Positions 24,089-32,333 of a DNA stretch of 64,000 nucleotides are shown here, in pieces; the stretch's first letter is position 1, and every line of letters begins with the position of its first letter. The notes beneath the pieces were generated by a model, which saw nothing but the letters and a program-made list of their open reading frames with translations, made no database searches and was not told the origin of the DNA. This DNA is from Flaviflexus equikiangi (GTDB lineage: Bacteria > Actinomycetota > Actinomycetes > Actinomycetales > Actinomycetaceae). The position numbers were made by a program, and so were the translations under genes. The DNA lies in NCBI RefSeq assembly GCF_014069875.1, contig NZ_CP059676.1:620001-684000 (forward strand). Direction: 5' to 3'.

Positions 24089-24891
24089 TGGCTCATCGCG
24101 AGCGGCTCTGGTCATTCCTCATCCTCTGCATCTTCGCAATATCGTCCCTCTACCCGATCCTGTCTGTCTTCCTCCGGTCGCTCGATTCGACGGTGGCCAC
24201 GGATCACTCGTGGGGTCATGTCGAGAACTATGCGACTGCCTGGGACGACGGGAACTTCTCCCTCTACATGAAGAACTCGGTCATGATCGCCGTGCTCGTC
24301 GTCAGCACGGCCCTCATCCTCTCCATCATGACCGGCTACGTCCTCGGTGTGATCCGCCCCAAGGGCGGAAACATCATCTTCTTCATCTTCCTGGCGGGCA
24401 TGATGGTGCCGTCCGAGGCTATTGTCATCCCGCTCTTCTTCGATCTCAACGCGCTCGGGCTGACGGATACGATATGGGCGGTCGCGTTCCCGCAGATCGC
24501 CCAGTCGCTTGCGTTCGGCACGTTCTGGATGAGGGCGTACTTCCGCAACGTCAGCCCATCGATCGTCGATGCTGCGCGGATGGATGGCGCATCGGAATGG
24601 CAGGTCCTGTGGAAGGTCCTCATCCCCATGGGCAGGCCCGCGATCGTCACCCAGATCATGATCACGTTCATGTGGACGTGGAACGACTTCCTCATTCCCC
24701 TCGTCATGTCCCCCACCGGTAAGTTCCGCACCGCCCCCATGAGCCTGGCGTTCTTCGAAACGAACCACACTTCCTCAGCGGTCCTCATGGCCGCGGCAGC
24801 CGTCCTGGTGGCCGCTCCCATGATCATCCTCTACGTCTTCCTGCAGAAGTACTTCATCGCAGGCATGACCGAAGGCGCCGTCAAGGAGTAA
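24088..24891 (+). CDS. Sugar ABC transporter permease (CUT1, MalG-like)
   Basis: 267-aa second permease of the importer. The EAA loop VDAARMDGASEWQVLWKVL sits near residues 165-185, and the typical C-terminal GMTEGAVKE motif is present. The start overlaps the previous stop by one base (TAATG). Six predicted helices. Last gene of the kinase-importer operon; a 175-bp gap separates it from the secreted deacetylase. Confidence 0.92.
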   Translation: MAHRERLWSFLILCIFAISSLYPILSVFLRSLDSTVATDHSWGHVENYATAWDDGNFSLYMKNSVMIAVLVVSTALILSIMTGYVLGVIRPKGGNIIFFIFLAGMMVPSEAIVIPLFFDLNALGLTDTIWAVAFPQIAQSLAFGTFWMRAYFRNVSPSIVDAARMDGASEWQVLWKVLIPMGRPAIVTQIMITFMWTWNDFLIPLVMSPTGKFRTAPMSLAFFETNHTSSAVLMAAAAVLVAAPMIILYVFLQKYFIAGMTEGAVKE

Positions 24892-24990
24892 GACACGTCC
24901 AACAGCCCGATTGCATGCTCACAAGTGATCGAATGTGGTTACAACGTGCACGAATTGTCCGATTCTCTTCCATTTGCGAGCAACTCCGCC

Positions 24991-24996
24991 TAGGCT
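24991..24996 (+). promoter_or_regulatory. Possible -10 for the secreted deacetylase
   Basis: TAGGCT, the same hexamer as at the PfkB promoter, lies 70 nt before the ATG at 25067. The -35 is weak, so the deacetylase may have its own promoter or be read through from the importer operon. Confidence 0.35.
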
Positions 24997-25066
24997 GGCA
25001 CCACGCCGCCGTGTGAGACAGCAGCCGACGTCTGGTCGGTGGGCGGAAACGCTTCAAGGAGGAAGT

Positions 25067-28000
25067 ATGAAACGCACAATCGGACTGGCGATGCTTGCCA
25101 TCGCTGGCCTGCTAGCCCCCACGGCCGCACTCGCGGACGAGGGGGCTAGTGTCGAAGAACGACTGGTTATCGAGGACGGGACGCGGTCGTCCGATGTCCC
25201 TGCGACAAAGCTCGACGTGCTCGGCGTCTGGTCTCATCCGGACGACGACGCGGGAATCATTGCTCCCTGCGGCGTGTGGGGGCAGGAGGCCGACATCGAC
25301 TGCGGCATTATGCTCACCACGCGCGGGGAGGGCGGCTCGAACTCCGTCGGGCCGGAAGCCGGTCCCGATCTGGGTTTGCGGCGCGAGAACGAAGATCGAG
25401 CATCCCACGTGCGGGCCGGCACGGTCGATATGTACTATCTCGACCGGGTCGACTTCTTCTACAACACCTCCGCGCCCCTGACGGCGCAGGCGTGGGATGA
25501 GGAAGACGTCCTGCGACGCGCGACGCGGGTGATCCGCGAGACCCAGCCAGAGATCCTCGTCTCCTGGACGGCCTCGATCAACGCGGGGCACGGCAATCAC
25601 CAGTATGCGTCTCGGCTGGCCTTCGATGCCGCTGAGGCGGCCGCCGATCCGACGATGTTCCCCGAACAGCTCGACGGGGCAGACGCGGCAAGCGTGTGGC
25701 AGGTGAAGAAGGTTGTGCAGCAGCAGTGGCGTGCCCCCGCGGGCACGGGTCAGACGAACACTCAGCACTGTCTCGCGAACTTCTCCCCGGCCGATCCCAA
25801 CGGATATACGGTCCACGGCACGTGGACCGGCTATGACTCTCCCTACGAGTGGGTCGAAGGCAACACGGCAGGTGTCCCGGCAGGCACGAAGAAGACGTGG
25901 GCCCAGGTGGGCCGCGAGGACGGCCAGCTCCACGCCACGCAGGCGCGGACGATGGTCAAGAACACGGTCGACCCGTCCTGCGTCACCTACCTCGTGCCCA
26001 AGTCCTGGGTTCCCATGCAGGAGCTCGGAACCGAGGCCGCTGGGAATGACCTGGCCGTCCACTACGGATCCTCGATCCAGGATCCGGGCGGGCTCCCGCT
26101 CGGCACGCTCTATGCCGTCGACACGCCCGACTACTTCGTCGCCCCCGGAGAAAGCGCAACGGTGACGCTCTCGATGAGTGCCGGTGACGAATCGACCCCA
26201 GCGGGCACCGCCTCGATCGACGCTCCTGCGGGATGGTCGGTGGATGGATCCCACGACATTCCTGCTCTCGCACCGGGGGAGAGCTCGGCCGTGGATTTCA
26301 CCGTCACCGCACCGCAGGATGCGGCACCGGGCGCAGTGCGCTTCCCGGTCCGCTTCGCCAGCGGCTCGGTGAGCGCCTACAACGAAGCCCACCTGCGTGT
26401 AACGGCCCCGATCGACGGGCGGTTCGTGCGCTGGGGCAATTTCTCCGAGTACGAGGAGTGGGTGGCAGCATCCGGTGACTGGGCCGATGGTCTAGCACCC
26501 GCCGTCAACCAGATCGGTGCGGGAGAAACCGTCAGCCTCGATGTCGAGGTCGCCAACCGAACATCCGCCCCGGCCTCGGGCCAGGTCGAGTTCACGATCC
26601 CCGACGGCTTCGTGATCTCCGAGCAGACAGTGCCCTTCGAGCTTCCAGCGGGTGACACGACAACGGTCACAGTCAGCCTCACGCACACGGATCCCGCAGC
26701 TGCGGGCGGCACGGTCGAGACCGTCACTGCCACGACAACATCGGGGTCCTCCGTGGCACGAGAAGATCTCAGCCTCTATGTCGTCCCCTCCGTCCTCATC
26801 CCCGAGCTCGAGAGCGCTCCCACCATCGACGGCGTGGGAGATGAGTACTCCACGAGCATCGATGTCTCCCAGCGCTGGGAAGGCCCGGAGTGTGTCGACG
26901 GCGTCGACTGCGGCGCGGACTCATCGACCCGTCTCGGATGGTACGAGGACGCTCTCTACATGTGGATCGACGTCGTGGACGACAAGGCCTCCGGCGCAGT
27001 TCCTCCCGAGCGCTGCTTCGGGCACTGGCTCGTCGATTCCGTCGAGGTCCAGCTCGACCCGAGAGGGAACTCCCTCGACACATCGAGCACCTTCAAGCTC
27101 GGCATCTTCCCGTTCACGGACGATGCTGGCAACGAGGCAGGAAACGGCGTCGACGGTCCCTGCTGGACGAGGGATGCCGACCATCATCAGGGCTTCTCCT
27201 CAGGACCTCTCGCCGATACAGTCGTCGGCGGTCCCAACGCCGAGGGCGTCGAGGTGTCCGTTGCGCTCGAGCGCGGCGACGACAACTCCTACGTGGGCGG
27301 CAGATACCAGATCGAGGTCAAGATCCCGTTGGATGTCCTGCCGTCAGCGGCAGGCGCAACCTCTCCCGCCCCGACCGGCGATCCCGCCTCGAATACGATC
27401 GATCCGACGTATGTCGGCATGAACGTATCGCCCTACGATACGGACCGCCAGGACTTCGTGGGGGAGACTCGACTCGCATGGTCACCCTTCGGCTCGCAGC
27501 AGTCCGAACCCTACCGCTGGGGACATGCCTACCTCGACGGCTACGAGCCGCCGGCCGATAGGCCCATCGAGCCGGGCATGCCCATCATCCCCGAGACAGC
27601 ACTCCAGGGCGCGCAGTCGCCGCAGACGATCCACCAGTCGGCCACGCATGGCGACACGATCGGCGGTCTCCAGCCGAACAGCGACGTGATCATCGCCCCG
27701 CAGCTCTCCGGCAACAGTCTCGTGATCGATGCGGACAATGCAGGTGACGGAACTGTCAGGGCCTTCCTCTGGGCGGGAGATCCCCAGTACGTGCCGGTGT
27801 GGACGAGCTCGTGCGCGGACTCCGAATACGGCAACGATGCGTGTTCGCCCGAGGATGGTCAGGCACGCCCGTGGGCCCCGGACATGGGAGGGCGTGTGCT
27901 TGCAAGCGCGGAGGCTGTCAATGCCTCGTCACCGCTCGTCATCGACCTCACCGATGTCACGATCGACACCGAAGCCTACCTTCTCGTCTCCTACGCCGGC

Positions 28001-28759
28001 GAGAACGATGTCGAAGCCTGGTCCTATCCCATCTCGACCAAGCCGGAAGAGCCCGCCACACCCGTCAGCGGGAATCTCTTCTTCGTGTCGAATACGTGGG
28101 ACTCGACAGTTGCCGATCAGGTTGTCGCCTTCGGCCGCCAGGGCGACGAGGTGCTCGTCGGCGACTGGGACGGCGACGGTCGCGACACCCTCGGTGTGCG
28201 TCGAGGCTCGACCTTCTATCTCGACAACGCCATCACCTCCGGCCCCGCCGATATCAGCTTCGCCTACGGCAAGGCCACCGATGAGGTCCTCATCGGCGAC
28301 TGGAACGGAGACGGGTCCGACACGATCGCGGTGCGGCGCGGCTCGACCTATTTCGTCAACAACTCTCTGACGGGAGGGAATGCTGAGCTCGCCTTCAACT
28401 TCGGACGCAAGAGCGACGAAGCCTACGCGGGAGATTTCGATGGAGACGGCACCGATTCCTTCGCCGTGAGGCGCGGAACCGACTTCTTCATCATGAACTC
28501 CCTCGTCGGCGGATCGGCCGACCGCGTCATCAGCTACGGGCGCCTCGGCGACGAGGTCTTCGTGGGAGACTACGACGGTGACGGTCAGGACACCATCGCC
28601 ATCCGACGCGGCAATAAGTTCCACGTCAAGAACAGCCTCGTGGGCGGGCCCGCCGATATCGTCATCGGCTACGGCCGCGCCACCGACAGCGCGTTCGTCG
28701 GCGACTGGAACGCGGACGGCATCGACACCCCGGTCGTCAACCGGTACGTCAGGGGCTAG
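25067..28759 (+). CDS. Secreted multidomain PIG-L deacetylase with CBM9-like and FG-GAP-like repeats
   Basis: 1230-aa exoprotein. Signal peptide about 1-23 (ALA cleavage site). A PIG-L/LmbE N-acetylglucosaminyl deacetylase domain covers about 45-300, with zinc motif HPDDD at 57-61 and HGNH at 175-178. Two Ig-like NEW3-type segments lie at about 359-448 and 483-575. A CBM9/DOMON-like sugar-binding domain lies at about 580-826. Residues 1003-1230 hold four and a half repeats of about 45 aa with GDWDGDGxDT calcium-type loops. The ATG at 25067 has AAGGAGGAAG upstream; an earlier in-frame start at 24935 is rejected. No LPXTG motif. Likely deacetylates an extracellular or envelope glycan, imported or degraded by neighbours; substrate unknown. 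Confidence 0.85.
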   Translation: MKRTIGLAMLAIAGLLAPTAALADEGASVEERLVIEDGTRSSDVPATKLDVLGVWSHPDDDAGIIAPCGVWGQEADIDCGIMLTTRGEGGSNSVGPEAGPDLGLRRENEDRASHVRAGTVDMYYLDRVDFFYNTSAPLTAQAWDEEDVLRRATRVIRETQPEILVSWTASINAGHGNHQYASRLAFDAAEAAADPTMFPEQLDGADAASVWQVKKVVQQQWRAPAGTGQTNTQHCLANFSPADPNGYTVHGTWTGYDSPYEWVEGNTAGVPAGTKKTWAQVGREDGQLHATQARTMVKNTVDPSCVTYLVPKSWVPMQELGTEAAGNDLAVHYGSSIQDPGGLPLGTLYAVDTPDYFVAPGESATVTLSMSAGDESTPAGTASIDAPAGWSVDGSHDIPALAPGESSAVDFTVTAPQDAAPGAVRFPVRFASGSVSAYNEAHLRVTAPIDGRFVRWGNFSEYEEWVAASGDWADGLAPAVNQIGAGETVSLDVEVANRTSAPASGQVEFTIPDGFVISEQTVPFELPAGDTTTVTVSLTHTDPAAAGGTVETVTATTTSGSSVAREDLSLYVVPSVLIPELESAPTIDGVGDEYSTSIDVSQRWEGPECVDGVDCGADSSTRLGWYEDALYMWIDVVDDKASGAVPPERCFGHWLVDSVEVQLDPRGNSLDTSSTFKLGIFPFTDDAGNEAGNGVDGPCWTRDADHHQGFSSGPLADTVVGGPNAEGVEVSVALERGDDNSYVGGRYQIEVKIPLDVLPSAAGATSPAPTGDPASNTIDPTYVGMNVSPYDTDRQDFVGETRLAWSPFGSQQSEPYRWGHAYLDGYEPPADRPIEPGMPIIPETALQGAQSPQTIHQSATHGDTIGGLQPNSDVIIAPQLSGNSLVIDADNAGDGTVRAFLWAGDPQYVPVWTSSCADSEYGNDACSPEDGQARPWAPDMGGRVLASAEAVNASSPLVIDLTDVTIDTEAYLLVSYAGENDVEAWSYPISTKPEEPATPVSGNLFFVSNTWDSTVADQVVAFGRQGDEVLVGDWDGDGRDTLGVRRGSTFYLDNAITSGPADISFAYGKATDEVLIGDWNGDGSDTIAVRRGSTYFVNNSLTGGNAELAFNFGRKSDEAYAGDFDGDGTDSFAVRRGTDFFIMNSLVGGSADRVISYGRLGDEVFVGDYDGDGQDTIAIRRGNKFHVKNSLVGGPADIVIGYGRATDSAFVGDWNADGIDTPVVNRYVRG
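28073..28759 (+). repeat. C-terminal FG-GAP-like repeat module, copy 1
   Basis: Encodes an entry motif (SNTWDSTVADQVVAFG), four units of the form YGRxxDExxxGDWDGDGxDTxxVRRGxxF...NSLxGGxAD, and a short fifth unit ending GDWNADGIDTP. The same architecture ends the CAP protein at 55694-56368. Confidence 0.85.
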
Positions 28760-28770
28760 GCCACACTGAG

Positions 28771-28808
28771 GATAGGGCGGGCTCCCGTGGGAGTCCGCCC
28801 TATCTTTC
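28771..28808 (+). terminator. Terminator after the deacetylase
   Basis: 16-bp stem with one G-U pair (28771-28786 with 28789-28804) followed by a TTTCCC tract. Confidence 0.85.
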
Positions 28809-28865
28809 CCTCCATTTCCACTTCTGTTTCCATTTTTATCCATATCCCGCTCCCTATCCGCCTCA

Positions 28866-28919
28866 TTTGTCAGATCCATGTTTGGTCAGCCCTCCGATAA
28901 AGGCTTAACATTTGGACAG
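28866..28919 (+). promoter_or_regulatory. Promoter and TTTGnCAG repeats before the oxidoreductase
   Basis: TTGGTC (28882-28887) and TAACAT (28906-28911), 18 bp apart, form a plausible promoter. Three copies of TTTG(G)(T/A)CAG lie at 28866, 28881 and 28911, overlapping both promoter elements, and may be operators. Confidence 0.4.
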
Positions 28920-28950
28920 GCGGGTGCCGCCGATCATTCAAGGAGGAATG

Positions 28951-29982
28951 TTGAACGAATTGCGAGTTGGGATCGTCGGACTCGGCGTCATGGGAAGCGA
29001 CCATGCACGGAACCTTGCGGCAGGGGTACGCGGAGCCGCGCTCGTCGCGGTGAGCGACGCGGACAGGCCCAGGGCAGAGAGCATCGCAGCGGAGCTCGGT
29101 GCTGCCCATGTCTTCGACAACGGGCTCGACATGATCGGATCCGGCGAGATCGATGCCCTCATCATCGCAACACCCGATGACACCCATGCGAGTCTCGTCC
29201 GCGCAGCACTCGGCGCAGGTCTCGCCATCCTGTGCGAGAAGCCGCTCGCCCCAACCGCCGAAGAGGCCGTCGAGATCGTGGCGCTCGCGGAATCCCTCCC
29301 CGCTCACCGGCTGTCGATGGGCTTCATGAGACGCTTCGATCAGGGCTACCGCGCTCTCAAGGACCGTATCGATGCCGGGGCTGATGGCAGGCTGCTCATG
29401 ACGCATTCCGTGCACCGGAACGTGTCCGCCTACCCGGGCCAGGACTCTGCCGCAACGATCACGAACTCGGCAGTCCATGAGTTCGACATTCTGCCCTGGC
29501 TCTCGGGCTCTCGCCTGGTCCGTGCGCAGTGGACCGCCGGCCGTCCGAGCTCTCTCATCGAGACGCGCCACGACCCGCAGTTCGTCATCCTGCACGACGA
29601 GTCCGGAGTCCTGCACACTATTCAGCTCCAGGTCCATGCCCGCTATGGGTACGACGTGCGGTGCGAGGTGGTCTGCGAAGAGGGCAGTGCAGAGCTTGCC
29701 CCGGTGCCGGCTCTCGTCGAGCAGGAGCCGATCGTCACCCACTCCAACCTTGCCAGGAGCACCGCCTACCCCGCGGACTGGCGTCCCAGGTTCGCCGATG
29801 CCTACCGGCGCGAGCTCCAGGCATGGGTCATCTCGTCGCTCGCGGGCACGGTGCCGGCCGAGGCGACAACGCCGCGCGAAGCACTCGAGTCGGCCCTTGT
29901 TGCCCGGGCGGTCGTCCAATCGATGTCATCGCAGTCCGCGATCGTCGACATTCCAACCGTTGACGAATGGTTGGCGCGATGA
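28951..29982 (+). CDS. Gfo/Idh/MocA-family oxidoreductase
   Basis: 343-aa NAD(P)-dependent sugar or inositol dehydrogenase-like enzyme. The Rossmann motif GIVGLGVMG is near the N-terminus and the conserved CEKPLAP follows about residue 97. It oxidises or reduces a hydroxyl on a sugar, inositol or derivative; substrate unknown. An AAGGAGG site at 28940-28946 is 4 nt from the TTG at 28951 and only 1 nt from the ATG at 28948, so the TTG is preferred; the two differ by one residue. Its stop overlaps the epimerase start by 4 bp, giving a two-gene operon. Confidence 0.88.
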   Translation: MNELRVGIVGLGVMGSDHARNLAAGVRGAALVAVSDADRPRAESIAAELGAAHVFDNGLDMIGSGEIDALIIATPDDTHASLVRAALGAGLAILCEKPLAPTAEEAVEIVALAESLPAHRLSMGFMRRFDQGYRALKDRIDAGADGRLLMTHSVHRNVSAYPGQDSAATITNSAVHEFDILPWLSGSRLVRAQWTAGRPSSLIETRHDPQFVILHDESGVLHTIQLQVHARYGYDVRCEVVCEEGSAELAPVPALVEQEPIVTHSNLARSTAYPADWRPRFADAYRRELQAWVISSLAGTVPAEATTPREALESALVARAVVQSMSSQSAIVDIPTVDEWLAR

Positions 29983-30944
29983 AACTGGGACTGGTCACCG
30001 ACTCTCTCGGGCACCTCTCCTTCGAGGAGATGCTCGATGCGTGCGTCGCTCTAGACATCCCGCACGTCGAGTTCCCGACGGGAGGCTGGTCGAACGCGCC
30101 GCACTGCAGTATCCGAGCGCTGCTCGACGATTCTGTCGAACGTGCCCGCTTCCAGGCGGCTCTCGCCGATCGCGGCATCACCATCTCCGCGCTCAATGCC
30201 AACGGCAACCAGCTCCATCCCGTCATCGGAGCCGATGTCGACCGCCTCCTGCGGGACACGGTCGATCTCGCCCACATGCTCGAGATTCCCACTGTCGTCT
30301 GCATGTCCGGCCTTCCCGGAGGAGCGGCGGGTGATTCGATGCCGAACTGGATAACGTCCAGCTGGCCGCCGGAGACGCAGGACATTCTCGACTATCAGTG
30401 GAACGATGTGGCGCTTCCCTATTGGGAAGGGATGGCAGAGTACGGCAGGGAGCGGGGCGTGCGCTTCGCGGTGGAGATGCACGGGAACCAGCTCGTCTAC
30501 TCCGCCTCGACGCTGCTCAGGCTGCGCGCCGCTGTCGGCCCCCAGGTGGGGGCAAACCTCGATCCCTCGCATCCGATGTGGATGGGGGCGGATCCGAGGG
30601 CTCTCGCTCGAGAGCTCGACGGGGCGATCTACAACGTCCACGTGAAAGACGTCCGCATCCAGCCTCACATCAGCGACGCGAACGGCGTTCTCGATACCCA
30701 GCCGCCCAGCGAGTACCGAACCCGCGCATGGAACTATGTCACCCTCGGGTTGGGCTATCCGGGAGGAGCGCAGTTCTGGGGCCAGCTCCTGGCAGATATT
30801 CGCGCGTCCGGGTATGACGGCGTCCTTTCGATCGAGCACGAAGACGTCGGGCGCGATGCGTATGACGGGCTCGCCCACTCGGTATCGCTCCTCACGACGG
30901 TCCTGCCGGTGGGTGCTCCCAGTTGGAAGCCGGCCGAGATTTAG
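29979..30944 (+). CDS. Sugar phosphate isomerase/epimerase (AP endonuclease 2-like TIM barrel)
   Basis: 321-aa xylose-isomerase-like TIM-barrel enzyme of the IolE/IolI/YcjR group. Metal-binding residues typical of the fold are seen in VEMHGNQ, NLDPSHPMW, VHVKDVRI and LSIEHED. The ATG overlaps the oxidoreductase stop (ATGA), preferred over the in-frame start 12 bp upstream. The pairing of a Gfo/Idh/MocA enzyme with this fold is common in inositol, keto-sugar and C-glycoside catabolism. A terminator follows. Confidence 0.88.
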   Translation: MKLGLVTDSLGHLSFEEMLDACVALDIPHVEFPTGGWSNAPHCSIRALLDDSVERARFQAALADRGITISALNANGNQLHPVIGADVDRLLRDTVDLAHMLEIPTVVCMSGLPGGAAGDSMPNWITSSWPPETQDILDYQWNDVALPYWEGMAEYGRERGVRFAVEMHGNQLVYSASTLLRLRAAVGPQVGANLDPSHPMWMGADPRALARELDGAIYNVHVKDVRIQPHISDANGVLDTQPPSEYRTRAWNYVTLGLGYPGGAQFWGQLLADIRASGYDGVLSIEHEDVGRDAYDGLAHSVSLLTTVLPVGAPSWKPAEI

Positions 30945-30952
30945 ATACGTTC

Positions 30953-30983
30953 TGTGGTGGGGCCGCATTGCGGCCCCACCACA
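30953..30983 (+). terminator. Terminator after the epimerase
   Basis: Perfect 14-bp stem (30953-30966 with 30970-30983) with an ATT loop. Confidence 0.85.
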
Positions 30984-31279
30984 TTGCTGACGTGCGACTT
31001 CGCGGCCGCTCTCGGACATGGGGTCACCGTCGAAGCCTCAACGATGCTTCGCAAAAGTAAGGACAAAGCCGTCATCTATCACGCATTGTTGTCGCAGTTT
31101 CCGTGAGAATTTTCCCGCGATGGCGATAATGTGGCGAAATACCGGCATTTACATAGCAAATCAGGGTGCTGTCACTTGTATTGACAAGGTGTGTGTCACA
31201 GGATACATTCGAGAATGTGCTCGCTGGTGTACCACATCAAGGACGATGAGGCGGCGACACCCCGACAAGGGAGAGATGA
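30984..31279 (+). other. Long leader/regulatory gap before the Rbs-type operon
   Basis: With the terminator this makes a 335-bp gene-free stretch. It contains a small hairpin (CGAAGC...GCTTCG near 31031-31051), then an AT-richer segment with the promoter described separately and about 70 nt of untranslated leader. I see no coding potential in it. Confidence 0.5.
31169..31209 (+). promoter_or_regulatory. Strong promoter with flanking TGTCAC repeats
   Basis: TTGACA (31181-31186) and TACATT (31204-31209) with a 17-bp spacer: the best sigma-70 match in the window. TGTCAC occurs at 31170-31175 and 31194-31199, and CTGTCACTTGTATT (31169-31182) matches 13 of 14 bases of the PfkB promoter element at 20760. 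A shared repressor, perhaps the DeoR protein, is inferred. Confidence 0.65.
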
Positions 31280-32251
31280 ATGAAGAAAACTCTTTTAGCG
31301 ACGATCGGCGCGATGTCACTCGTGCTTTCTGCTTGCGGTACGGGAACCAGCGAGACCGAATCTGACGGCTCCGGTAACTCCGGCGGCGACGAAACGATCA
31401 AGGTCGGCGTGGTTCTCAAGACGCTCTCGAGCGAATACTGGAGCTACGTGGGCGCCGGCGTCGAAGCCGCCGCCGAAGATCTCGGTGTCGAGGTTCAGCT
31501 CCTCGGCCCCGCCTCCGAAACCGCCTACGACGAGCAGAACAACATGCTCGAAACGATGCTGGCCGACGACGCGATGGATGCCATCGTGATCGCACCGCTG
31601 CAGCCCGACTCGGTCGTCTCCGTCCTCGGCGGAACCGAGAAGCCGATCCTCTTCGTCGATACGGACGCACCCTTCGAGAACAAGGTGAGCTACATCGGCA
31701 CCGGCAACGAGGAAGCAGCCCGGACAGGCGGCGAAGCGGCGGCAGAGATCGCTGGCGAAGGCGCGGAGGCTGCCTGGATCGGCGGCGTGCAGGGCAACAC
31801 GACGAGCGATCAGCGTGAAGCCGGCTTCATCGCAGGCCTCGAGGCCGGCGGCGTCACCGTTGTCGCCAAGCAGTACGCCGAGGGCCTTGCCGACAAGGCT
31901 GCCTCGACGATGGAGAACATCCTGACCTCGAACCCGAACCTCACCGTTGTCGTCACGAACAACGACGAGATGGCTGCGGGCGCGGCACGTGCGGCCGACG
32001 CGGCTGGCCGTGAGCTCGTCATCTTCGGCTTCGACGGCATTCAGGCCGGCGTCCAGAACGTCATCGATGGCACCGTGACCGGTACTGTCGCCCAGGATCC
32101 CTACGGCATGGGCTACAAGTCGGTCGAAGCCGCTGTGGCAGCGATCAAGGGTGAGACGGTCGAGGAGTTCATCGACACCGGCTCGAAGATCATCACGTCC
32201 GAGAACGCTGAGGACTACCTTGCCACGCTCCGCGAGCAGCTCGGCGAGTAG
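31280..32251 (+). CDS. Sugar ABC transporter substrate-binding lipoprotein (RbsB-like, CUT2)
   Basis: 323-aa periplasmic-binding-protein-type 1 lipoprotein. Lipobox LSAC with Cys19, then a Gly/Ser linker. Family features are KVGVVLKTLSSEYWS at the first strand, ADDAMDAIVIAPLQPD and VVTNNDEMAAGAARA. It binds a monosaccharide, inositol or similar small ligand outside the membrane. ATG at 31280 with GGGAGAG upstream. First gene of an Rbs-type operon; a hairpin separates it from the ATPase gene. Confidence 0.92.
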   Translation: MKKTLLATIGAMSLVLSACGTGTSETESDGSGNSGGDETIKVGVVLKTLSSEYWSYVGAGVEAAAEDLGVEVQLLGPASETAYDEQNNMLETMLADDAMDAIVIAPLQPDSVVSVLGGTEKPILFVDTDAPFENKVSYIGTGNEEAARTGGEAAAEIAGEGAEAAWIGGVQGNTTSDQREAGFIAGLEAGGVTVVAKQYAEGLADKAASTMENILTSNPNLTVVVTNNDEMAAGAARAADAAGRELVIFGFDGIQAGVQNVIDGTVTGTVAQDPYGMGYKSVEAAVAAIKGETVEEFIDTGSKIITSENAEDYLATLREQLGE

Positions 32252-32267
32252 CTAGTACCCGATGCCA

Positions 32268-32297
32268 GGAGGGCACGTGGTCACCTGCGTGCCCTCC
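32268..32297 (+). terminator. Intra-operon attenuating hairpin
   Basis: 10-bp perfect stem (32268-32277 with 32288-32297) around a 10-nt loop between the binding-protein and ATPase genes. Such hairpins often protect or terminate part of the transcript so that more binding protein is made. Confidence 0.55.
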
Positions 32298-32333
32298 GTC
32301 ATCTCAAGACCACTGTGGAATAGGTAAGAGTTG

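Noticed and set aside
24935-25066. 44-residue upstream extension of the deacetylase
   Set aside because: It would place the signal peptide internally; the ATG at 25067 follows AAGGAGGAAG and begins a normal signal peptide.
31018-31365. 115-aa frame upstream of the Rbs-type binding protein
   Set aside because: It crosses the best promoter in the window and the start of the real gene, and has no recognisable features.
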